In this document: positions 46,001 through 52,619 of the stretch, one piece after another
Layout of the letters: each line of letters begins with the position of its first letter
Numbering within the stretch: the first letter of the stretch is position 1
Origin: Corynebacterium sp. NML140438
Lineage (GTDB): Bacteria > Actinomycetota > Actinomycetes > Mycobacteriales > Mycobacteriaceae
Direction of reading: 5' to 3'
Length of the DNA: 64,000 nucleotides
NCBI RefSeq assembly: GCF_001875725.1
Contig: NZ_MLCQ01000029.1
Span: forward strand, 62,001 to 126,000
Notes under the pieces: model-generated
The model's input: only the letters and a program-made list of their open reading frames with translations
The model's database searches: none
Told to the model about the DNA's origin: nothing
Made by a program: the position numbers and the translations under genes

Positions 46001-46143
46001 ACGCCCGAGCCCGCCTGGCCCGTTACCTTCCATACCCCCTCGGTAGGAAGCGGCTGCGACCACGTTCGGGTCTGCGTGAGCTGTTGGCGCGGAACGAGAA
46101 ACGCGCGAGGAGTGGCGGACGGCTGGTCATTCATGGCCACCAT
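43072..46143 (-). CDS. adnA: AdnA, helicase-nuclease subunit with degenerate Walker A
   Basis: This 1023-aa protein has SF1 helicase motifs (VIVDDAQHLSP in motif II, VVGGDLEQSVYQFRG in motif III) and a RecB-type nuclease domain (RGRADRLD, HIVDLKTG). Cysteines in LLQCPMRS and CDHCAVRSLCPVQ could hold an Fe-S cluster as in mycobacterial AdnA. The Walker A loop reads GQAGSGVTSF, with Val for the catalytic Lys, so this motor is probably inactive or weak. ATG 46134 is an alternative start. Confidence 0.93.
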   Translation of the reverse strand: MVAMNDQPSATPRAFLVPRQQLTQTRTWSQPLPTEGVWKVTGQAGSGVTSFLIDAFVASAKKQSDAEGVLFLTDSKESAARIRAEISERLAGTDFVADGPMVRSVHSLAFAVLREQQEQLRLISGAEQDAVIRQLLQGHAEDGRGSWPAELRPALPMVGFARQLRDFLLRAIERGLDADGLRGLGARYGQEIWGAAGDFLEEYRQVMALTGTVRYSASELIAKALDLPLERTWHTVIVDDAQHLSPAAAKFVERLLKGATLGVVGGDLEQSVYQFRGASPEFFTTLGGLEHTVIDLGQTRREPEVSVALAQTPTAELAAVADALRRAHLEEEVPFRDMAVVVRSTGLIEPFRRALLHAGVPVALNPTDVVLSEQRIVASLLLGLQSLYKPLTVEQWRDLLLGPIGGTDPVTLRRLLRGLRRWKPDTRAEETLRELVVSKAELPDFGAVLTDRELQMLRRIRQVLDAAREVYDADGSVEEVLWALWHTTGLAEHLTAVALRGGTTGSQADRDLDAVMALFDAAGDFTERKTQGGLELFVNSMLEQELPTGVRDRRAATPDAVALLTAHGAVGRQFRRVVVAGVQDLEWPSLGETGSIFGQQDLVDLADHDVDPATPVSHLRERLEEERRLFHVALTRATERVLVTAVDQVEGEEVLEPSRFIEELCEETGIVPQQVTLSADDAEAVGEGVEATVVRVLSRDDFLGELRRTLADEEHSTEADRRQAARQIARLVEAGVPLADPEQWWTTTEPSTDVAVAGQRTLSPSRIEALLQCPMRSVLERSLGFDSSMPMIVGSIVHAYFEALGRGVPEGQARMHTMATYRAMLDAPAWQADAELRDFEAMLDRTHTWWQNRNLHFAQVGVEVPISVQVTEDVHIRGRADRLDREADGHVHIVDLKTGSTMLSIDAAKEFEQLMAYQLALSHGTLVGEGDGVRVTTSTSGEEPLNVGGAVLVYSKHGAGAATERVQPRKEADELAEFTELIAPLPSKTTGPQLEAQAGKHCDHCAVRSLCPVQIEGTMIYDG

Positions 46144-46152
46144 TGTGGCACG

Positions 46153-46929
46153 CTACCGCGACATGAGCAGTTCGGAAACCTCCGAAAACTTCGAACGAAT
46201 GTTCGCCCGCTGGAACGTCCCGTCATGCTGCGCAATGCGCATCCGGAAGTCCAACGCCCGCCCCGCCAAGAACACGAGGTCTGGAATGTGGGACCAGCGC
46301 TCCACAATGCGCGGATCGACAGCCCCGGCGAGCAGGGCGTCGACAATCACCACCGCGGCCGAGTAGCCCTTCGGGCGAAGTCGCGCCGAAGGCAAAAGAT
46401 CCGTCAACACCGGCGCGGCATACCCGGAGAACAACGTGCGCGAAAGCGCGTCCACGTGCGCCACGCACAGCCCTTCCGTACCAGCGTCCTCGTGGCCCTT
46501 CCAAGCCCCGCGGTCCGCCTCAGCGATCACGTCCGAGCTGTCGCGCTCAGGCAGCTCCTGCGCCACCTCAGCCTGCAACAACGCGCGCTCGAGCGCGAGC
46601 ACCGCCGCCACCGCCTCATCCACGCGCGCGGCAGGCGCACCCGGCGAAAACTCATTGGCCACGTACCCCGCAACCACGAAACGCCCATCCGTCGCACGCA
46701 CCGGGCGCGCAACGTGCACCCCCTCAAGATGGTCGGCGATACGTTCACGCACCTTGCCCGACCACGCAGCCGTCGGCAAGGCCCGCGAAATCACGATGCG
46801 CCCAAACTGCTTCGCCTCACCCCAGGCAGCATCAGGTATCGACGCCACCTCCCCATCAACCTGAAACGCCGACAACACATGCTCGGGAATAGTCACAGCG
46901 CAGCTCGCCTTCCTCTCGTCTGTCTCCAC
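46153..46929 (-). CDS. TIGR02569 family protein
   Basis: This 258-aa protein (GTG start directly after the upstream stop codon) has IPEHVLSAFQVDGEVASIPDAAWG and FVVAGYVANEFSPGAPAARVDE, matching the actinobacterial TIGR02569 family of unknown function. Its place between the DUF3152 gene and adnA, tightly spaced, suggests one operon. No membrane segment is present. Confidence 0.8.
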   Translation of the reverse strand: METDERKASCAVTIPEHVLSAFQVDGEVASIPDAAWGEAKQFGRIVISRALPTAAWSGKVRERIADHLEGVHVARPVRATDGRFVVAGYVANEFSPGAPAARVDEAVAAVLALERALLQAEVAQELPERDSSDVIAEADRGAWKGHEDAGTEGLCVAHVDALSRTLFSGYAAPVLTDLLPSARLRPKGYSAAVVIVDALLAGAVDPRIVERWSHIPDLVFLAGRALDFRMRIAQHDGTFQRANIRSKFSEVSELLMSR

Positions 46930-47880
46930 CTATAGCACTGCCGGACGCGGGTACGGCCACGGGTTCGACCGGCAGGTGTCCTGGTTATCCGGGTACACTT
47001 CTTCCTTATCAAAGGAGTAGAGCTGCGCGTTGTTCAAGCTCAACGTCTGCTGCATCATCACCGGCGCCAACACCCCGTTTTCCGGGCACGGCTCGTGGTG
47101 GGCAAAGCCGAGCGCGTGGCCCACCTCGTGGTTAATCAAGTACTGACGGTAGCGTCCCAAGTCCCCCTCGTACGGAGCAGCACCACGGACCCAGCGGGCC
47201 TCGTTCAAAATGACGGTATCCTCACCCGTCACGCGGGTGCGGCAGCTCGTCTCCATTTCAAGGTGTACACCACACAGCTCTCGCGTCGTCGCAGGGGACG
47301 CCAAACGGATCTTCAACGACGGCTCATCAGCCGCCGTGACGTGCTCGAACCGGAAGCGTGGATCGTTGGTCCAGCCGCGGGGGTCGCTCAAGGTGGCGTC
47401 GACAAGCGAGGCGACAGCCTCATCCCCGCCGTACAGCGCCGTATCGAGCCCGTGCTCCACCTCAACAACAAAGCGAACCGTGAGCTCATCGCCCTTGCCC
47501 GCCTGCATCCCAGGGTGCCCGACCTCGTAGAAGGTACCCTCCCCGGTCTCCGTGAACGGACCTCCCGGCGGAAGCTGAAGTACATCCTGCTGCCCCTCCG
47601 GGAGCGCACTCACCGTGCGCGAGGCCTCGTCACCGTCAGGCTGCTCGACCGCACTTTCGCGCGCGCTTCCCGCGAACACTTCCCCGTCGGGGTTTTGCAG
47701 CATGTTCACAATCACAAACACCGTCAACACAGCCAGCACCGGAATCGCGTAGGCGCGCCACCCGTACTCGCGGGCGAAGCGCACAAGGCGCCCCTCCGCG
47801 TCCGGGTCTACCGAGGTGTACTCACCGTCGTCATCAAAGTCCCAATCCTCGAAAACGTCGGTGTTGTGATCGTTGTTCAT
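46930..47880 (-). CDS. DUF3152 membrane-anchored metalloprotease-like protein
   Basis: The 316-aa protein has an acidic cytoplasmic N-terminus, one membrane helix (AYAIPVLAVLTVFVIVNML) and an extracellular domain. That domain carries a zinc motif of metzincin type, HEVGHALGFAHH, followed by a Met turn (VMMQQT). Cysteines LCGVHLEMETSC may form a disulfide. It matches Rv3207c by position. The substrate is unknown. Confidence 0.9.
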   Translation of the reverse strand: MNNDHNTDVFEDWDFDDDGEYTSVDPDAEGRLVRFAREYGWRAYAIPVLAVLTVFVIVNMLQNPDGEVFAGSARESAVEQPDGDEASRTVSALPEGQQDVLQLPPGGPFTETGEGTFYEVGHPGMQAGKGDELTVRFVVEVEHGLDTALYGGDEAVASLVDATLSDPRGWTNDPRFRFEHVTAADEPSLKIRLASPATTRELCGVHLEMETSCRTRVTGEDTVILNEARWVRGAAPYEGDLGRYRQYLINHEVGHALGFAHHEPCPENGVLAPVMMQQTLSLNNAQLYSFDKEEVYPDNQDTCRSNPWPYPRPAVL

Positions 47881-47900
47881 GGTCGTAAATCTAGCTGGTT

Positions 47901-48125
47901 TTAACGCATGAACCCAACGGAACGAGCCTGGGCAGAACCGAGCTCAACGTAGGCAATCTTCTCGGTGCGCACCAAGTACTTCTTGCCCTTGTCGTCTTCC
48001 AGCGTCAGGGTCGGGGCCTGATCCTCAATCGCCTGCTTCACCTGATTGAGCACATCCTCATGCCCCTCAGCAATCGCGATGGAGAGCTCACGTGCGGTGT
48101 CTGCAAGACCGATCTTGATATCCAT
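47901..48125 (-). CDS. DUF3107 family protein (TB9.4-like)
   Basis: This 74-aa protein, MDIKIGLADTARELSIAIAEG, matches the small actinobacterial DUF3107 family (Rv3208A position). ATG 48125 is chosen for GGA 9 nt upstream and for the conserved N-terminus; an extension to 48155 adds only Lys/Asp-rich residues. The function is unknown. Confidence 0.85.
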   Translation of the reverse strand: MDIKIGLADTARELSIAIAEGHEDVLNQVKQAIEDQAPTLTLEDDKGKKYLVRTEKIAYVELGSAQARSVGFMR

Positions 48126-48213
48126 ATGTTCGTTTCCGTCCTTATCCTTCTTCATCTTTGTTCATCTTCACGGATGTCAATCCATTGTAACGGGCTACAG
48201 CTAAGATGAGGGC

Positions 48214-49539
48214 GTGTCCAAATCAGCTGCTAGAGAACAGTCACCCGATTTTTATGAGCTCGGGGTCGCCGCCGAACTCATCGATGCCCTCGAGGAGCTC
48301 GGCATCCGCCGCACATTTTCCATTCAGGAACTTGCGATCCCCCTCGCACTCGACGGCCGCGACATCATCGGCCAAGCCCGCACGGGGATGGGCAAAACCT
48401 ACGGCTTCGGCATCCCACTCCTCGACCGAGTATTTGACGACGCCACCATCGCCGAACTCGACGGCACACCCCGCGCCCTCGTCGTCGTCCCCACCCGCGA
48501 ACTCGCCGTGCAGGTCGGCGACGACCTGGAACGGGCCGCGAAGTACACCCCGGTGCGCGTCACCACCATCTACGGCGGGCGGCCCTACCAGGAGCAAATC
48601 GACGCGCTCCACAACGGCGTCGACGTCGTCGTAGGCACACCCGGCCGCCTCATCGACCTCTACCACCAGGGCGAACTCCAACTTGGCCACGTCGCGATCC
48701 TCGTCCTGGACGAGGCCGACGAAATGCTCGACATGGGCTTTTTGCCCGACATCGAGACACTGTGGTCCGCGCTGCCTGAGCAACTGCAAACGATGCTGTT
48801 CTCCGCGACCATGCCCGGCCCAATCCTGCAGCTGGCACGCTCCAAGATGAACATGCCGATCCACATCCGCGCCGAACAAGGCGACGAAGCCGCCTCCACC
48901 CACGAAACCACCAAACAGGTCGTGTTCTACGCCCACCACATGGACAAGCCCGAGGTACTCGCCCGCATCCTGCAGGCCGACGGCCGCGGCAAAACCATCA
49001 TCTTCGCCCGCACGAAACGCTCCGCCGCGCGCGTCGCAGAAGACCTCGCCGGGCGCGGGTTCTCCGTCGGCGCCGTCCACGGCGACCTCGGCCAGGGCGC
49101 GCGCGAGGCGTCCCTCAGCGCCTTCCGCAAAGGGGACGTCGAAATCCTCGTCGCCACCGACGTGGCAGCACGCGGCATCGACGTCGACGACGTCACCCAC
49201 GTCATCAACTACCAGGTCCCCGACGACCCGATGACCTACGTTCACCGTATCGGCCGCACGGGACGCGCAGGCCACTCCGGCACTGCCGTGACCATGGCCG
49301 ACCTCGACGAAACCACCAAGTGGGAAGCCATCAACGAGGAGCTTTCCCTCGACAAGCCCCAGCCCCCAACGTGGTTTTCCACCTCCGAAGAGCTCTTCGA
49401 AGCCCTCGACATTCCGGACTCGGCTTTATCCAAGGTGGGCAAACCGCGTAAAGTGCTCGGAGCACGCCCGCAACGGCCGGGCGAGAGAAAACCCTCCACG
49501 AGACGTGGAACGAATCGCCCAGGAAGGAAACGGCGTTGA
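48214..49539 (+). CDS. rhlE: DEAD-box RNA helicase, RhlE-like
   Basis: The 441-aa protein has a Q motif (FSIQELAIPLALDG), Walker A ARTGMGKTYGF, DEAD in LVLDEADEMLDMGF, SAT in LFSATMP, and motif VI HRIGRTGRAG, with a basic C-terminal tail (RPGERKPSTRRGTNRPGRKRR-type) for RNA binding. Helicases of this type act in ribosome assembly and RNA decay. GTG 48214 follows GAGGG closely. The stop overlaps the next start (TTGA), so the two are coupled. Confidence 0.93.
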   Translation: MSKSAAREQSPDFYELGVAAELIDALEELGIRRTFSIQELAIPLALDGRDIIGQARTGMGKTYGFGIPLLDRVFDDATIAELDGTPRALVVVPTRELAVQVGDDLERAAKYTPVRVTTIYGGRPYQEQIDALHNGVDVVVGTPGRLIDLYHQGELQLGHVAILVLDEADEMLDMGFLPDIETLWSALPEQLQTMLFSATMPGPILQLARSKMNMPIHIRAEQGDEAASTHETTKQVVFYAHHMDKPEVLARILQADGRGKTIIFARTKRSAARVAEDLAGRGFSVGAVHGDLGQGAREASLSAFRKGDVEILVATDVAARGIDVDDVTHVINYQVPDDPMTYVHRIGRTGRAGHSGTAVTMADLDETTKWEAINEELSLDKPQPPTWFSTSEELFEALDIPDSALSKVGKPRKVLGARPQRPGERKPSTRRGTNRPGRKRR

Positions 49540-50747
49540 GTCAGCCCCTACGTCGCACCCGCAACGACTTGATCGCGACCGCAGTCATCACTGTGCTCGC
49601 CATCGTCCTCCTTGCCATCGCGTTTTTCACCGCACCGATCCGCAACTCACACCTCGAGCCTGCAGCGGAGGAATACGAAAACGCTGGACGCCTCGCCGTC
49701 GTCCCCTCGAAGGTCGAGGAAGCGTTCCGCCTTCCCGATAGCTCCCCCGGCGTCCAACCCGTCATCGCCGCCGGCATGATCATCACCTACCACGACGGCA
49801 CCATCACCGCTACCACCCCGACCGGCGACACCGCCTGGACCTACAAGCGCCCAAACGAGCTCTGCTTGCTCGGCCATGCGTGGGACAAGGTCGTTGCCGC
49901 ATACCGCGACAATGCTGGCTGCGGGGACGTCGTCACGATTAACGCGCTTACCGGCGAGTACGCGGGCACACGCTCCGCCATCGCCCCCGAAGTAGTCACG
50001 CGCGTGCAGTCCAACGACCGCGTCGGCTACGCCAGCTCCCACCGCGTCGAGCTGTGGCGCTCCGACATGGTCAAGACCGTCGAGTACGGCTACAACGAAG
50101 CCCCGCAGGAACCAGACATGCAGCCTGAGTCCTGCACCATCAACTCCGCACTGACCCGCACCGACCTGCTCGCAACCACGGAGTACTGCGACGACGGCCC
50201 CAAGCTGAAGTTCCAAAACACCACCCCGGAGGACTCCCGCGAGCCTGAGATGTACGAAAGCGTGGACATCTCCGAGAACGCCTACCTCGTTGCCATCTCA
50301 CAGGACGCGGCTGCGATCTACGACCCCGAAAGCCACAAGGTCCGTACCTACGACAAGGACGGCAACGACCTCGCAGCCTCCGAAATCCCGCCACTGGACG
50401 GCCCGCAGAAGGTCGACCAAATTGTCGACGTCCTCCCCGTCGCCGACCTACCCCATCATATGACGTACCATGAGGGCGACACCCTGCTCCTTATGGAGCC
50501 TTCCCGCCTGAGTGTCACCGGCGTGTTCCAGGGCGCGCTCGGCACCGGCTTCCCAGCAGGCGAGCGCCTGCTCTACGCCTCCGATACCGGCATCGCCGTC
50601 GCCAACTGGGACGACAACAAAGTGGAAAAAATCATCCCCGTCGACCGCGGCGGCTACACCGGCCCCGTCTACATCGACTCCGCCGGCACCACAATCGTAG
50701 AAAAGCGCGGCGAGGAGATCGTCGTGCTCAACACGAACCTCTCCTGA
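49536..50747 (+). CDS. Membrane-anchored beta-propeller-like protein (Rv3212-type)
   Basis: This 403-aa protein begins at a TTG overlapping the rhlE stop. One N-terminal membrane helix (IATAVITVLAIVLLAIAFF) anchors a large extracytoplasmic domain with PQQ/WD-like repeats (GMIITYHDGTITATTPTGDTAWTYK). Three Cys pairs may form disulfides. It matches Rv3212 by position. The function is unknown. Confidence 0.85.
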   Translation: MSQPLRRTRNDLIATAVITVLAIVLLAIAFFTAPIRNSHLEPAAEEYENAGRLAVVPSKVEEAFRLPDSSPGVQPVIAAGMIITYHDGTITATTPTGDTAWTYKRPNELCLLGHAWDKVVAAYRDNAGCGDVVTINALTGEYAGTRSAIAPEVVTRVQSNDRVGYASSHRVELWRSDMVKTVEYGYNEAPQEPDMQPESCTINSALTRTDLLATTEYCDDGPKLKFQNTTPEDSREPEMYESVDISENAYLVAISQDAAAIYDPESHKVRTYDKDGNDLAASEIPPLDGPQKVDQIVDVLPVADLPHHMTYHEGDTLLLMEPSRLSVTGVFQGALGTGFPAGERLLYASDTGIAVANWDDNKVEKIIPVDRGGYTGPVYIDSAGTTIVEKRGEEIVVLNTNLS

Positions 50748-50764
50748 CACCGCGCACCCCCGAG

Positions 50765-50809
50765 CCCGCCGCTTGTGAGCCTTGTTAGCTCTGTTAGCGG
50801 CGGGCCTTT
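50765..50809 (+). terminator. Terminator after the Rv3212-like gene
   Basis: CCCGCCGC pairs with GCGGCGGG and is followed by CCTTTTTC. The 3' arm overlaps the last codons of the convergent membrane-protein gene, constraining its C-terminal ARR. Confidence 0.8.
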
Positions 50810-51249
50810 TTCAGCTCATACATCGCCTCTTGGTACGCCGCTGACGACGGATGAAACACAGTGATCAGCACAACCACCGCCGAAAGCGCCGTCGCAGCAC
50901 TGAGCAAGTGCGCGCCCCCAAGGAACATATAAAACGCCACACCGAACAGGATCGCCTCGATGAGCACAATTGCACCTGAGCTGCGCGGACGCCCACGCAA
51001 GGTCGAGATAGCAACAAACGCCACGAAGCCGAAGACGATAGCGAGGAACACCGCCGTGCCCAGCGCCACGTAGTGGCTTGCTTCCGCGCTTGATTCGATG
51101 CTGCTATCGCTAATGCCTTCAATTTGGGCGTAGAGCAGCATGATGATGTAGCCGAGCATCGCCAAGCACTGCAGCAACACGACGACCGCCCCGAACCGCA
51201 GCATGCCCGGAACGCCAGTGTGGTCCAATGAGTTTTCTTTGCTGTTCAC
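50794..51249 (-). CDS. Four-helix membrane protein, hypothetical
   Basis: The 151-aa protein has four membrane helices (AVVVLLQCLAMLGYIIML, YVALGTAVFLAIVFGFVAFV, AIVLIEAILFGVAFYMF, ALSAVVVLITVF). The start is a GTG at 51249. No functional motif is seen. It is convergent with the Rv3212-like gene. Confidence 0.75.
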   Translation of the reverse strand: MNSKENSLDHTGVPGMLRFGAVVVLLQCLAMLGYIIMLLYAQIEGISDSSIESSAEASHYVALGTAVFLAIVFGFVAFVAISTLRGRPRSSGAIVLIEAILFGVAFYMFLGGAHLLSAATALSAVVVLITVFHPSSAAYQEAMYELKKARR

Positions 51250-51713
51250 ACAAGGGAGTCTAATGATCAGGGACAGATTCCGTCACCAGTTGCGGTCTGA
51301 GCAATCGACGATTTGACCTTAGCGAACACATATGTCAGCTAATTCTCTTCTTATATATGCAGCTCAGGGACCTTACACACTTCCACAATTGGAAATTTAC
51401 ACAACATATGAGCGATAACAATGAATACAATTCGTATGATTCCACTCACATTTTTACCCGGAACCCTAGCGGAACGACGAAATACATGCCATCATTTTCG
51501 AGTAGCAAAAATTACGGGCTGGCTTCACAGCCCTTAACCCCAAGTCACCACAGGGTTAACGCCAGGTCTGGAAGTGGAGTCCCGCACAACGCGGTGCACT
51601 CGCCCAGGCAATGGAATCAAACTTAGTTTGCAACACGCCCCTCAAGGGCGAGAAATGTGGTGCGCAAAAAATACATAGTCACGACACATTCTGAACTTGA
51701 AGGAGTACCTATT
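51250..51713. other. 464-bp AT-rich gap before whiB1
   Basis: Between the divergent membrane-protein gene and whiB1 there is no convincing gene; an 89-codon frame at 51357-51626 has no family-like sequence. A small hairpin, CGCCC-CTCAA-GGGCG (51632-51646), lies about 70 bp before the whiB1 start. The length suggests a complex whiB1 promoter or an unrecognised small RNA. Confidence 0.4.
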
Positions 51714-51977
51714 ATGGATTGGCGCCACGAAGCCGTTTGCCGCGACGAAGACCCAGAACTCTTCTTCCCCGTCGGCAACTCCGGCCCTGCGCTCGCGCAG
51801 ATCGCCGAGGCGAAGCTTGTTTGCAACCGCTGCCCAGTCACCTCCCACTGCATGAAGTGGGCCCTGGAGACCGGCCAGGACGCCGGCGTATGGGGCGGCC
51901 TCTCCGAGGAAGAACGTCGCGCACTGAAGCGCCGCAACAAGGCCCGCGCACGCAACCGCGCACGCCTGTCGGCATAG
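51714..51977 (+). CDS. whiB1: WhiB1-like iron-sulfur transcription factor (WhcE)
   Basis: The 87-aa protein has the four WhiB cysteines (EAVCRDE, KLVCNRCPVTSHC) that hold a [4Fe-4S] cluster, the VWGGLSEEERR turn, and a basic C-terminus (RRNKARARNRARL). AAGGAG lies 8 nt before ATG 51714. WhiB1 binds the sigma-A region 4 and regulates essential genes; in Corynebacterium the gene close to sigH is called whcE. The genomic position supports this assignment. Confidence 0.92.
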   Translation: MDWRHEAVCRDEDPELFFPVGNSGPALAQIAEAKLVCNRCPVTSHCMKWALETGQDAGVWGGLSEEERRALKRRNKARARNRARLSA

Positions 51978-52108
51978 GCTTTTAGGCCCTTGCCGGTGCC
52001 TCTCGCAGAATTTCCTCGCGGGATTTCACCACACTGCGGCAACAACGATAAACTGAATACTTCGTAACTAGGTTTGCACCTAATTCATCGCATTTTAAAG
52101 GAGGCACC

Positions 52109-52183
52109 ATGAGCAAGCGTGGCCGTAAGCGTAAGGACCGTCGCAAGAAGAGCGCGAACCGCGGTAAGCGTCCAAACGCATAA
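52109..52183 (+). CDS. Actinobacterial 50S ribosomal protein bL37 (24 aa)
   Basis: The very short ORF starts with an ideal ribosome binding site (AAAGGAGG, 4 nt, ATG) and encodes MSKRGRKRKDRRKKSANR plus GKRPNA, which matches the tiny basic bL37 protein found in actinobacterial 50S subunits. It is followed by its own terminator. It is easily missed by gene callers with a length cut-off. Confidence 0.88.
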   Translation: MSKRGRKRKDRRKKSANRGKRPNA

Positions 52184-52193
52184 GAACGCGAAC

Positions 52194-52239
52194 ACTCCCC
52201 ATCGGCAAGGACCTTGAGCCCACCCGGTGGGGAGTTTTT
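52194..52239 (+). terminator. Terminator of the bL37 gene
   Basis: ACTCCCC pairs with GGGGAGT, with additional CGG/CCG pairing inside, followed by TTTTTC. Confidence 0.75.
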
Positions 52240-52404
52240 CGTGCCCTGGTCCGCTGGCATTGCGGGATGTTTTGGTTGCCCGTGTGGTGGCTGGGCACCA
52301 CATTCCTACCGCATGCAGACGCGACCAGCAAGCTCTCGCAACGACGGGCCGCAAAACCCGGAATTAGGTGCGCCACCTGCTGATGCCCCGCGCGCCACTA
52401 GAAA

Positions 52405-52590
52405 ATAGTTCCCACGCCCGGGAACCATTTTGCGTCTGGGGCCGGTTCCGGTCGACCAGCACCGGCGTTTCTCCAAGTCGCGACGACTGTCTACGAAAAT
52501 TGTTCCCGGTTTCACTGATCTTCGGGGAACTATCCTGAACCCCGCACAACAACAAAGAAGGGGCCTGCAGCCCCGGGAACAATCCCGGTA
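52405..52590. repeat. Repeated GTTCCC/GGGAAC inverted repeats
   Basis: In the 380-bp gap between bL37 and the metalloprotease gene, the hexamer GTTCCC and its complement form several inverted repeats: AAAAT-A-GTTCCC with GGGAAC-C-ATTTT (about 52403-52434), GTTCCC (52502) with GGGAAC (52525), and CCGGGA-ACAA-TCCCGG (about 52573-52588). No gene is seen here. Confidence 0.5.
52550..52574 (-). terminator. Terminator after the secreted metalloprotease gene
   Basis: On the minus strand GGGGC-TGCAG-GCCCC is followed by TTCTTTGTTGTTG. It lies about 45 bp after the stop at 52620. Confidence 0.6.
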
Positions 52591-52619
52591 TCACAAGCCC
52601 CACGGCCCACTACCCTTTG

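Noticed and set aside
51357..51626. 89-aa ORF upstream of whiB1
   Set aside because: It has no ribosome binding site, a Ser/Thr/His/Asn-rich low-complexity composition, and lies in an AT-rich promoter region.
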